A DNA stretch of 64,000 nt from Neorhizobium alkalisoli (GTDB lineage Bacteria > Pseudomonadota > Alphaproteobacteria > Rhizobiales > Rhizobiaceae): the NCBI RefSeq assembly GCF_007829835.1, contig NZ_VIWP01000006.1, positions 1-64,000 of the forward strand, in the 5' to 3' direction. The notes below the pieces were generated by a model. It worked only from the letters and a program-made list of their open reading frames with translations, was not told the origin of the DNA and searched no databases. Both the position numbers and the translations under genes were made by a program. Shown one piece after another: positions 8,271 to 16,861 of the stretch. Each line of letters begins with the position of its first letter. Positions within the stretch are counted from its first letter, which is position 1.

Positions 8271-8316
8271 ATGTTCATTTACAAATGATCAAATGTTATT
8301 ACGTTATTGAACATTA
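8271..8316. promoter_or_regulatory. Divergent promoter region with inverted AATGTTCA repeats
   Basis: The AT-rich gap between the uptake operon and the divergent MocR gene holds AATGTTCA (8271-8278) and its inverse TGAACATT (8309-8316), with a related ATGATCA between. Such spaced repeats are typical of MocR/GntR binding regions, so this is a candidate operator controlling both directions. Confidence 0.4.
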
Positions 8317-8330
8317 AATTTGGTGACAAA

Positions 8331-9656
8331 ATGAGCGATGCCTACGATTCGAACTGGTTTGCCGAAAAATTAAGCGACCGCACAATTCGCGGAATCGCTT
8401 TGGAAACCAGTGCCTTGATCAGGGCGGGAGCGCTTCCGGTGGGCGTCAAATTGCCTCCGATCCGGGATCTCGCTTTTTCGCTCGGGGTGAGCCCGGCAAC
8501 CATTTCGGAGGCCTGGAGCGAGCTTCGGCGGCGAAAGATCATCTCCGGAAGGGGCAGAAACGGCACCTGGGTGAGCGGTGATCGCTTCATTGCCAAGCCC
8601 GAACGGCTGGCAAGTTCCGGCCATTACGGCGCCGACGTGCTGGATCTGACGATGGCCGTACCGGATCCTCTGCTGCTGCCGCCGCTGGAAAAGGCGTTGG
8701 CCTATGGTGCCTTGGCGGAAAACCTCAACAGCTATGAACGCAGCCGCATCCTGCCCGAACTGGAGGCGGAAGTGCGCAAGACCTGGCCTTATGAGGCGGA
8801 GGCATTTCTGGCGACCAATGGCGGTTACAATGCCGTTTATACGGCGATCCATGCGCTGGTAACGCCGGGGGCGCCCGTCGCGATCGAGGAGCCGACGGCC
8901 ATGCGTCTTCTCGATATTCTCGAACATCAAGGTGCCCGCATCCTGCCGGTGAAATGCGATGAACAAGGGCCATTGCCGTCATCGCTGAAGGAAGCAATGC
9001 ATTACAAACCGGTCGTCTTCCTGTTCCAGCCGCGGCTGCATTCGGTGACGGGCAGGACCGTGACGACGCAGCGTCTTGGCGAACTTGCAGACGTCCTGCG
9101 CGACAGCGATACGCTGATCATCGAGGATGACGGCATTGCCGAAGTTGCAGCGACGCCGCGTCATTCGCTGGGCAACGCGTTTCCCGATCGTGTCATCCAC
9201 GTCCTGTCTTTCTCGAAGACGCTCGGCCCGGATCTTCGCCTGGCGGTCCTGTCCAGCACCAAGCCGATCGTCGAGCAGATCCAGTCTTATCGCAGCTTCA
9301 GCGCCGCCTGGACCAGCCGTATCCTGCAGGCCGCCGGCGCCTGGCTGCTGCGCCATCCCGAAACCGCAGATTGTGTTTCGTCGGCAAGGGCGATCTACAA
9401 GAACCGGCGCGAAAAGCTTGCCGAAGCATTGCGCGCCAAAGGTCTCACCATCGGAGATGGCGACGGCCTGTCCCTCTGGGTGCCGGTCGCCTCGGAACCA
9501 TTTGCGATCGTGACGCTTGCCGCGCGCAATATCGCGGTCAATCCGGGCAGCAAGTTTTCGGTCTCCCAGAGCAACAATATTCGTGTCGCGACATCGATGC
9601 TGGAGGACCGTTGCGAGGAAGTGGCCGACGCGATCGCGCTTGCACATGTGATGTAG
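8331..9656 (+). CDS. MocR family transcriptional regulator (GntR helix plus aminotransferase-like domain)
   Basis: A 441-residue regulator. The N-terminal winged helix (about residues 15-80; GVKLPPIRDLAFSLGVSPATISEAW) is fused to a fold-type I aminotransferase domain with the PLP-lysine motif SFSKTLGPDLRLAVL. MocR proteins sense PLP or PLP-amino adducts and control amine or amino-acid genes. The ATG at 8331 is chosen because it begins just before the helix region; its ribosome site (GGTGA) is modest. It diverges from the importer operon and is its probable regulator. It is not expected to be an active transaminase. Confidence 0.88.
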   Translation: MSDAYDSNWFAEKLSDRTIRGIALETSALIRAGALPVGVKLPPIRDLAFSLGVSPATISEAWSELRRRKIISGRGRNGTWVSGDRFIAKPERLASSGHYGADVLDLTMAVPDPLLLPPLEKALAYGALAENLNSYERSRILPELEAEVRKTWPYEAEAFLATNGGYNAVYTAIHALVTPGAPVAIEEPTAMRLLDILEHQGARILPVKCDEQGPLPSSLKEAMHYKPVVFLFQPRLHSVTGRTVTTQRLGELADVLRDSDTLIIEDDGIAEVAATPRHSLGNAFPDRVIHVLSFSKTLGPDLRLAVLSSTKPIVEQIQSYRSFSAAWTSRILQAAGAWLLRHPETADCVSSARAIYKNRREKLAEALRAKGLTIGDGDGLSLWVPVASEPFAIVTLAARNIAVNPGSKFSVSQSNNIRVATSMLEDRCEEVADAIALAHVM

Positions 9657-9849
9657 CCTGAGGCCGGATCACCAGTCCTTTTGCCTGCAGATCCTGATTA
9701 CCTATCGCCAAAACAAGCCGTTTCGGCGGTCTCGACATTGGTGGATGGCATCGACTTTTGCTGTGGGTTGCCGATAAGCCACAGGTTGTGCCTCCGGGAT
9801 GTCACATTTGCCTTTTTCTTCGGGCCCGGTATTGCCGGGGTGACATCGC

Positions 9850-9863
9850 TTGATAGTTATCAA
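9850..9863. promoter_or_regulatory. Palindrome upstream of polysaccharide export gene
   Basis: TTGATA-GT-TATCAA forms a perfect inverted repeat 28 bases before the start codon at 9892. It could be an operator or an untranslated-leader structure. The rest of the 235-base gap from 9657 shows nothing else I can name. Confidence 0.35.
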
Positions 9864-9891
9864 TTCACGAAATTCTATCAAAGGTTACGTG

Positions 9892-11022
9892 ATGCGGAAG
9901 CTGACCCCACTCGTTTTCCTCGCGCTTCTCACTGCATGCGCATCCCCATCCGATGGACCGGGTGCCGGCAGTTTCTATAGCGCAAAGGATCCTCGTACCG
10001 GTCAGCCCATTCCCGTTACCCGGCTTGCGAATGCGCCGATGACGCCGGTCACGGCGACACCACTCGCTTACGCGCCGAATGATCCGGGTCTCAGCAAGCT
10101 TTATTCCGGTGGTTTTGCCGATACGCGCCTGCGCAAGGGCGATGTCATCGAGGTGACGATTCTGGACACCGGCGAGGACGGACTGTTTTCGTCGACCCAG
10201 GCCAAGACGCTCAATCTCGGACGTTTCACGGTCGACTCGGCCGGCAGCGTCACGCTTCCCTTCGTCGGCAAGCAGCGGGTGCTGGAATCCTCACCTGAAG
10301 CTTTGCAGCAGAAGATTGTCAGCGGCCTCAAGGGCTCGGCGGTCAATCCGCAGGCGGTCGTGACCGTCGTGGACAAGCCGAGCAGCGGCTTCACCGTCAA
10401 TGGCGATGTGCGCTCGGCCGGCCGTTTCCCGCTGACCGCGCGCAAGGAGCGGGTTCTTGACGGTATCGCGCTTGCCGGCGGCTCGTCTTCGGCGGCAAGT
10501 GCTGCGAGCGTTACCGTCATTCGCGGCAAGCAGCGCGCCACCGCGCCGCTGCAGCGGGTGATCGACGAGGATCGCCAGAATGTCTATCTCCTGCCGGACG
10601 ATCAGGTTTTTGTCGGCAAGGATGCTCCGAGCTTCACCGCCTTTGGCGCCTTCAAGAGCGTCGGCGAATTCGAGTTCGAGCCTGGCAAGATGACCTTGAT
10701 GCAGGCCTTCAGCCGTGCCGGTGGCCTGCTCGACGACCGGGCCGATGCCAGCAATTTCTACGTGGTTCGCAACCAGCAGGTCTATGGGCCGGTCTCGACC
10801 GTCAACGGCATTAAGGGCCCGGCTGCGGTCACCACCAAGCCGGCTATCTATCGCGTCGACATGAATGACGTGTCCAACCTGTCGCTGATGCAGCGTTTCC
10901 AGATCATGGATGGCGACATCCTCTACGCCAGCAATTCCAAGATGGTGGATTTCGCAAAACTCTTCACGATCTATCAGAAAAGCGCGCCGACGGCTGCAGC
11001 ACCGCTGCCCGGCAGCAATTGA
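9892..11022 (+). CDS. Polysaccharide export lipoprotein (Wza/GumB-like, SLBB domains)
   Basis: A 376-residue outer-membrane auxiliary type exporter. The signal MRKLTPLVFLALLTAC ends in a lipobox Cys. The Poly_export domain follows (RKGDVIEVTILDTGEDGLFS ... VDSAGSVTLPFVGKQ), then two SLBB-like blocks (GFTVNGDVRSAGRFPLT; PSFTAFGAFKSVGEFEF). Such proteins form the periplasmic and outer-membrane channel for capsule or exopolysaccharide. The ATG at 9892 with AAAGG upstream starts the signal; an earlier frame start does not. No other polysaccharide genes are adjacent, so it must serve a system encoded elsewhere. It ends 12 bases from the convergent T6SS kinase gene. Confidence 0.88.
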   Translation: MRKLTPLVFLALLTACASPSDGPGAGSFYSAKDPRTGQPIPVTRLANAPMTPVTATPLAYAPNDPGLSKLYSGGFADTRLRKGDVIEVTILDTGEDGLFSSTQAKTLNLGRFTVDSAGSVTLPFVGKQRVLESSPEALQQKIVSGLKGSAVNPQAVVTVVDKPSSGFTVNGDVRSAGRFPLTARKERVLDGIALAGGSSSAASAASVTVIRGKQRATAPLQRVIDEDRQNVYLLPDDQVFVGKDAPSFTAFGAFKSVGEFEFEPGKMTLMQAFSRAGGLLDDRADASNFYVVRNQQVYGPVSTVNGIKGPAAVTTKPAIYRVDMNDVSNLSLMQRFQIMDGDILYASNSKMVDFAKLFTIYQKSAPTAAAPLPGSN

Positions 11023-11034
11023 ACCAATCCGCAA

Positions 11035-11940
11035 TCACTTTTGAAAGCCGTCCAGTGCAATGAGGGCGGCTTTTGCATTTTCGGGCCGCGCCGTCCGGTC
11101 CTGTTCGCATAGCCTTCCTGCGAAAAATCTGAGCGGCTCGCCATCCGGGCCGCTGGCGTCGGGACAGTGATCAAGCAGGATCAGCAGCAGCCGGCCGGCC
11201 GAATAAAGATCGGTGCGCCCGTCCAGCACATCGCCATCCCGCTGTTCCGGCGCAGCCAGATCCGGTTGTCCGGCAAAGGAAAGGTCGAGATCTGCGTGCC
11301 GGCGGCCGATCTCGAGCGCAATTCCGAGGTCCGACAGTTTTATGGAAACGGGGCTGTCTCCGTAAAACAGAAGGTTGGAAGGCGAGACGTCGCAATGGAC
11401 GTAACCGGCATCGTGCATGGCGGAGAGGCCTGAAAGCAGGCTTTTCATGATGGCTTCGATATCGGTGAGCGATACGGAATGGAGGCGAAGATGTTCCGCC
11501 AGACTGTTTCTGCACCATTCGGAGATCAATGCGGGGCGTCCATCCGCCAGGCGCAGCAAGGTCTGCGTGGTAACAAGATTCGGATGACGGAGGCCAAGGC
11601 CGATGCCCGCTTCCCGCAGCAGCAACCGTTTTGCCACCGGATCGTCCGCATGCTCCTGCTTCAGCAGCTTGATGGCGTGAAGCGTACCGAGATCCCGGTG
11701 GCGGGCGCGATGGATTTCCACGATCCTGCCATCATAAATCCTCTCCTCCAGCGTGAACGTATTGGCAAGGATCGTCGCCTGCTTCTCCGAAAGCCGGTCT
11801 TCGGCGCGGTCCAGTGCATCGCGCACCTGATCAACAAGCAAGGCCCGTTCTTCGGCCGGGCGAAGCGCATCGCCATCCTTCGTCAGGACATTCCAGAGCG
11901 CTGAAAATCTTTGCCCTATATCGTCGAAACCGGCCGACAT
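11035..11940 (-). CDS. ppkA: T6SS Ser/Thr protein kinase PpkA
   Basis: A 301-residue kinase, last gene of the main T6SS operon. The phosphate-anchoring Lys is in HAIKLLK (K91), the paired Glu is near 110, the catalytic loop HCDVSPSN gives H182, D184 and N189, and DLG (204-206) replaces DFG. There is no transmembrane segment, unlike long PpkA forms. In A. tumefaciens, PpkA phosphorylates TssL, which then recruits Fha and switches on secretion. The partner phosphatase fusion is encoded just upstream, and the TssL target Thr is present here. Confidence in kinase identity is high; its target is inferred. Confidence 0.9.
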   Translation of the reverse strand: MSAGFDDIGQRFSALWNVLTKDGDALRPAEERALLVDQVRDALDRAEDRLSEKQATILANTFTLEERIYDGRIVEIHRARHRDLGTLHAIKLLKQEHADDPVAKRLLLREAGIGLGLRHPNLVTTQTLLRLADGRPALISEWCRNSLAEHLRLHSVSLTDIEAIMKSLLSGLSAMHDAGYVHCDVSPSNLLFYGDSPVSIKLSDLGIALEIGRRHADLDLSFAGQPDLAAPEQRDGDVLDGRTDLYSAGRLLLILLDHCPDASGPDGEPLRFFAGRLCEQDRTARPENAKAALIALDGFQK

Positions 11941-11949
11941 CGTCCAGCC

Positions 11950-13374
11950 TCAGGCCACGCCCGCATCGATCACGATGGCGCTGAAATTGTCGCGGCAATT
12001 GGCGATCAGCGCCTCCTGGCCCAGCACGGCTGCGGTTTCGTCGAGATCGGTCGAGATCAGAATCTCGGCAATGCTGCGCTCCGGCAGAACCCGGCAGAGC
12101 GGATTGCTGCACAGAAGCAGCCGGTCGCCGTCATGGAGATTGTCGACGAGGGTTTCGGGGCTGAACTGGCCGGGCCGGCCGAGATAACGCGAAAGGCCGC
12201 GTTTCAGCCCGACCTCCAGATGATCGCGGGTGATGCAGCGCATCATGCCGTCGCGCAAAAGATAGCAACGAACATCGCCTGCCCAGCTCAGTGCGAAATC
12301 CCCGCCATGAACGGCGAGAACCGCGATGCTGGCCGCGGGCGGCTCCCTGTCGGCGGACATTCTGGCTGCCTGGATCAGCCCATGCGCGCGCCCGAGCTTG
12401 CCTTTTACGGTTTGCAGCAGGTCGTCGACCGTTTCCTGCGGGGTGATTTCCTCGAGCGCGGTGATCGCGATCCTTGCTACCTCGACTGCCGCATTGCCTT
12501 CTCCTATGCCGTCGGCAAGTGCGAAAAGGCCGCGTTTCGGCGATGCGAGCAGATGATCGGCATTGATCGAGAGCCGCGTGCCGGGATGGGAGACATCGCT
12601 ATAGGCAAGCCGCAGCCTTGGTCGGGACGCGGATGTCGGTGCCGGTCTTTGTCCTGGTGTCGCAGCCGCGGCTGGCGGAGCGATAGCCGGTTCGGGGCGG
12701 GCAAGTGGTGCCGGATGGACAGGTCTTGCGGCCGTCCGGGTGGGCGTCTGATGCTCGCCAAGCAGTTTCAGAACGTCGGCGGGTTGTGGTGCGCCGGAGG
12801 TGCGAAAGCCGATCAGGCGCCGGTCATCGCCGCTGCGCCACCAGAGCGTGCCACTTGATCTGCCAGTTCCGGCTTCCGGCTCGATATCGCCGGGATGCGG
12901 GCTTCTCAGCCGTCTCAGCCTTGCGATGAACGCGTTGATGTCAAAATCCCGATGGGCAGAGGTTTCGGCAATTCCTTCCGCCGCGGTGAACCAACTGTCG
13001 TCGAGGCAAAGGCCGCGCGGGTCGCCGGTAAAGCCGGGGATCTGGGATGCGATGACGAGCGGAAAGCTGCGCCCGACCCGGTCGAGGCTCGGCAGGATGA
13101 TGCCGACAAGGGTCGAAGGACCCCAATGGCCGCGCTCGACAACGAAACGCCAGGTCGGCATCGCCTTGAACCACGCTTCCCAGTCGTCCGGAAAGGCCTG
13201 CTGCAGGCGTTGCAGTCCCGACTGCAGCCAGATGTCGAGCATATCCTGCAACCCGCGGCCAAGGCCGGTCGAAACGAAATCGCCGTGGCTCGGCAGCTTG
13301 CCGAAAAAGCCGATCCGGTCGGCCTCCGTTGTGGTCGGTGTCGTCGTCTGGCGAAGGGCGGCCCGCTCGTTCAT
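11950..13374 (-). CDS. tagF-pppA: TagF-PppA fusion (ImpM): T6SS post-translational repressor plus PP2C-like domain
   Basis: A 474-residue fusion. TagF occupies about residues 18-210 (GFFGKLPSHGDFVSTGLGRG, then SWFTAAEGIAET). After a Pro/Ala-rich linker (about 211-250) comes a PP2C-like phosphatase domain (255-472; ADGIGEGNA at 287-295, SWAGDVRCYLLR, CRDNFSAIV). TagF represses T6SS by binding Fha in A. tumefaciens. The PP2C part is eroded: the usual DGL motif reads NPL (424-426) and ADGMGG reads ADGIGE, so its phosphatase activity is doubtful. The start at 13374 is set by homology of the N-terminus and lies ten bases beyond the tssM stop. Confidence 0.88.
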   Translation of the reverse strand: MNERAALRQTTTPTTTEADRIGFFGKLPSHGDFVSTGLGRGLQDMLDIWLQSGLQRLQQAFPDDWEAWFKAMPTWRFVVERGHWGPSTLVGIILPSLDRVGRSFPLVIASQIPGFTGDPRGLCLDDSWFTAAEGIAETSAHRDFDINAFIARLRRLRSPHPGDIEPEAGTGRSSGTLWWRSGDDRRLIGFRTSGAPQPADVLKLLGEHQTPTRTAARPVHPAPLARPEPAIAPPAAAATPGQRPAPTSASRPRLRLAYSDVSHPGTRLSINADHLLASPKRGLFALADGIGEGNAAVEVARIAITALEEITPQETVDDLLQTVKGKLGRAHGLIQAARMSADREPPAASIAVLAVHGGDFALSWAGDVRCYLLRDGMMRCITRDHLEVGLKRGLSRYLGRPGQFSPETLVDNLHDGDRLLLCSNPLCRVLPERSIAEILISTDLDETAAVLGQEALIANCRDNFSAIVIDAGVA

Positions 13375-13384
13375 GTCCGTCCGA

Positions 13385-16300
13385 TCAGAATTGCGTCGGG
13401 CAGGCAAACGCGGACAGCGCCTCCAGCCGGAATGGATTGAGGATCGAGCCGAACTGCACGTCGAATTCCGCCGTCTGGTTGCCCTGGGTGAAGGCGGCGC
13501 GGAAGAGGTCGCCGCCCTGTGTGTTGACCTTGGCATCATCGAACAGGCGGAAGGGCGACCAGTCGCCGCTTTCCGTCAGAGCCTGCTGAAGGCCACCCGG
13601 CTGGAAGGCGAGACGGGAGACATTGGTTGCCTTGTCCGAAGGCCAGTTGATCGTTTTCGATTGCACCCGGCCGTTAAAATAGAGGATGCGTTCGCCCTCG
13701 ATCTCGAGCATGACGGCCGTGGCGGCTTCCGACAGCGAAACCGGCTTGATGTTGATCGCCACGGACGGGTTCTCGCTGCCGGCCGGGAAGAAGGCGCGAT
13801 TGATCTTGTCGGCATTTTCGAACTGGGCGATCGCCGCGCTCGGAATGCTTTTTGAACCGAACGTGCCCTTCCAGCCCCAGGGTGTCGAACTGGTATCGAC
13901 GAAGGCGGCCAATTTTTCGGTAAAGAAGGTCTTGAACAGCCCCTGCGGACCGAACAGCCGGATGAAATCGGTCATGGTCACGTCGCGCGGCGATTCCCGG
14001 TCGAACGGATAACGGCCGGCAACGACGCTGGAGCAGAAGCTTGCGCCCTCGGCGGTCCAGGCCTCGCTGATGCGGCCGCGTGCCGATTTGACGGCCAGCG
14101 ATCCGACATCGGCCGCCACGCCCGCCATCCATGTATCAACCGGCGCCGGCAGGCGGCGGGCCTGCTGCAACAGATCCTGATTGGCGGTTGTGAGCTGGCT
14201 GTCGACATCGAAGACCTTTGCCACTTCGGCGGTCGAGGTCGCAGCGCGCGACAGTTGCTCATGCACTTTCTGCAGTAGCGGTTTCAGCTGGCCGACCGGT
14301 GATTTCGGTGCGTCCTTCGATTGCTCGGTCAGAGCCTGGCCGGTGGGGGCTTCAAGGGCGGACCGCAGAGGGCCGAACGGATCCGGCGCATTGACGGCGC
14401 CGGCAAGTGCGGTCGTTGCTCCGGCAAGGCCATCATCGCTTGTGGAGGCGACTTCGGTGCCGGGCGCTCGCAGATCCGTGGAAGCGACGATAGATTTTAC
14501 CAGGGTCTCGACCGGGCTCGGTTCGCTCGACAGGATGCGTGTCGTCTCGGCGGCGTCACCAATGGTTTGCGACGGCTTTACCCGCATATCGGTCAGCATT
14601 GCCGTCCAGCGCTGTTCGAAACTGTTGAAATAGAGCTGGATTGCGGCCTGGGCGGTCATATCGATCGTGCTGCCGGCGGGGTTGGCCTCACCGCGAACCC
14701 ATTGTTCATCGAGCGCCTCGCGCGAAGCCTCGGTGATTTCGGGCAACACGACGGTTCGATAACCGGTGGTCGAGAAAAGCCCGGGAATGCCATCCTGCAA
14801 AGGTGTTTTCGAGGCGCGTTCGAAAGCCTGTTCACCAAGCGGGCCTAGAGCGCTTGCGGGCGTCCATGCCGGCAATATCCGGGCCGCCGGCCCATCGCCG
14901 AGAATGTCATAGGCGCGGCTTGCAAGACTTTGCGTGCGGATTGTCTCGCGGGCCTTGGTGATCAGCGCATTGTCGAGCTCGATCGGCGGAAGGGCGCCCT
15001 GTGCCATTGCCCTGGCATGGGCGATCAGCGCCTGGCGGGTGGCGGTGCGTCCCTCGCCGGGATAAAGGGCGGTGAACATGTCCTCGGCCTCGACAGCCAC
15101 GAAGCCCGGGTTCATCTCGCCGAGACCACCAAGCATGCCATAGAGTTTCAGGGCATTGAACGTCGTCTTAACGTCCGTCGTCTCGGTCATCTGTTTTTGC
15201 AGCTGCACCAGCATGCGCGGCAGGAGCAGCGCGTTGAGGGCACGCTGATAGGCGTCGCGCTGGCGGCCGGCGATCTTGCCTTCCTGATCGAGGCCGAAAC
15301 TGACCGGCCAGACACGGGTTTTCGAAAAGCCGGTGGTGACGGCGGCGAGATTGTCGAGCGCGGGCAGGACGCGCAGGAAATCTGCATCCGTTACGTCGCG
15401 CACCTGCACGCCGCGTATGGATTGTTCATAGGCGTTGATGCGCTGGTCGGCGGCGGCGATCGCGGCCGTGTTCTGGAAATAGGTGGCCGTCCAGCTGGTC
15501 AGCACGACGGCGAGAGCCAGAACCGCGGCGGCATAGGCCGCCCGGCGGAAATAGAGTTGTCGGCGCGAGAGCCGCTTGTCGCGTGCAACAAGCGAGGCTT
15601 CCTCGAAGATCACGTCCTTGAACAGGCGCGAGAGGAAATAGCTGCGGCGCGACTGCGCGGTGGCCGTGACGGTTTCGCGGCCCTGGGTGCCCGAAGCAAA
15701 ATAGATGCCCCGCAGCATCGGCGGATCGATGAGCTTTGATCCGGAGCAGAGCTCGGTCATCACCTCGTGCAGTTTTTCCTTCAGCGCCGCAAGTTCGGCC
15801 GGGAAGCGAAAAATGCGGCCGCGCAGTTCCGGGTTCGGCTCCTGCTGCAGGCGCTCGATCAGCATCGAGCCGACCCGTTCCTGGAGAAGGGTGAATTCCT
15901 CGAGATAACGATCGGGCAGGCTTTCCGCCTTGTAGCTCTCGTCGAGGCCGAAGGTCGTGCCCCAGACCTGTTCGCGGTCCGACTTGTTGAAGCCGTCGAA
16001 GAATTCCACGAAACCGGTCAGGAGATCGGCTTTTGTCAGAACGAGATAGACCGGGATGCGCGCCTGCAGATGCTCGTCGAGTTCGGAAAGCCGCTGGCGG
16101 ATAGCGCGGATTTCCTCGCGCTGGGCTTCGGAATCGCGGGTCAGGAGATCGCCGATCGAAAGGGTCAGAAGCGCGCCATTGATCGGCTGCGAGCGGCGGT
16201 ATTTGCGTAAGAGGCCGAGAAAACCTTCCCAACCGGCCTTGGCGGTGCCGTTCAGGTCGTCCTGTGTCGTGTAGCGGCCGGCGGTATCGATCAGGATCGC

Positions 16301-16861
16301 CTCGTCGGTAAACCACCAATTGCAGTTGCGCGTGCCGCCAATGCCCTGAACCGAATTGGCGCCGAGTGCATCGCCGAGCGGGAATTTCAGGCCGGAATTG
16401 GTGAGCGCCGTCGTCTTGCCGGAGCCGGGCGCGCCGAAAATGACGTACCAGGGAAGCTCGTAAATGTAACCGAAGCGCCTCTTGGTGATGCGCCGCAGAA
16501 GCTGCAGTGCCTCCTTCAGCCGATTGTGAATCTCGCCGACTTCGGCATTCTGGCTTGCGGCGGCCTCCGCTGCCGCATCCCGCTCTATGCCTTCGACAAG
16601 CTGCTTGTCGCGGCGACGGTCGCGGATGACCGTATAACCGAGATAGACCAGCCAGCCGACGATGATGAGGCTGATCAGAATGATCCGGTTATTGGCAGGC
16701 GCCAGCGGCCGGAACGTGCCATAAGCGGCAAGCGAACCGTAAAACCAGATGACGACGCAGATCGCGGCGACCCAGATGATCGAGATGAACCGCCGGCCTA
16801 TCAGGCCGGCATAGGCCTCGACATAGGAGCGGAGCGAATAGAAGAAACTTAACGGGTTCAT
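13385..16861 (-). CDS. tssM: T6SS membrane complex protein TssM (IcmF/ImpL)
   Basis: A 1158-residue inner-membrane core protein of the T6SS membrane complex. Two N-terminal transmembrane helices (about 27-45 and 59-78) are followed by a cytosolic NTPase domain with Walker A GAPGSGKT (143-150) and LIDTAGRY. A third helix lies near AVLALAVVLTSW, then a large periplasmic domain spans to the C-terminus. Length and order match the family. In A. tumefaciens, ATP use by TssM drives a change in TssL that permits Hcp recruitment. It overlaps tssL by four bases. Confidence 0.96.
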   Translation of the reverse strand: MNPLSFFYSLRSYVEAYAGLIGRRFISIIWVAAICVVIWFYGSLAAYGTFRPLAPANNRIILISLIIVGWLVYLGYTVIRDRRRDKQLVEGIERDAAAEAAASQNAEVGEIHNRLKEALQLLRRITKRRFGYIYELPWYVIFGAPGSGKTTALTNSGLKFPLGDALGANSVQGIGGTRNCNWWFTDEAILIDTAGRYTTQDDLNGTAKAGWEGFLGLLRKYRRSQPINGALLTLSIGDLLTRDSEAQREEIRAIRQRLSELDEHLQARIPVYLVLTKADLLTGFVEFFDGFNKSDREQVWGTTFGLDESYKAESLPDRYLEEFTLLQERVGSMLIERLQQEPNPELRGRIFRFPAELAALKEKLHEVMTELCSGSKLIDPPMLRGIYFASGTQGRETVTATAQSRRSYFLSRLFKDVIFEEASLVARDKRLSRRQLYFRRAAYAAAVLALAVVLTSWTATYFQNTAAIAAADQRINAYEQSIRGVQVRDVTDADFLRVLPALDNLAAVTTGFSKTRVWPVSFGLDQEGKIAGRQRDAYQRALNALLLPRMLVQLQKQMTETTDVKTTFNALKLYGMLGGLGEMNPGFVAVEAEDMFTALYPGEGRTATRQALIAHARAMAQGALPPIELDNALITKARETIRTQSLASRAYDILGDGPAARILPAWTPASALGPLGEQAFERASKTPLQDGIPGLFSTTGYRTVVLPEITEASREALDEQWVRGEANPAGSTIDMTAQAAIQLYFNSFEQRWTAMLTDMRVKPSQTIGDAAETTRILSSEPSPVETLVKSIVASTDLRAPGTEVASTSDDGLAGATTALAGAVNAPDPFGPLRSALEAPTGQALTEQSKDAPKSPVGQLKPLLQKVHEQLSRAATSTAEVAKVFDVDSQLTTANQDLLQQARRLPAPVDTWMAGVAADVGSLAVKSARGRISEAWTAEGASFCSSVVAGRYPFDRESPRDVTMTDFIRLFGPQGLFKTFFTEKLAAFVDTSSTPWGWKGTFGSKSIPSAAIAQFENADKINRAFFPAGSENPSVAINIKPVSLSEAATAVMLEIEGERILYFNGRVQSKTINWPSDKATNVSRLAFQPGGLQQALTESGDWSPFRLFDDAKVNTQGGDLFRAAFTQGNQTAEFDVQFGSILNPFRLEALSAFACPTQF

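Noticed and set aside
13375..13539. A 55-codon N-terminal extension of the TagF-PppA fusion
   Set aside because: It overlaps the end of tssM and is Arg/Ser-rich; the TagF motif starts properly after the ATG at 13374.
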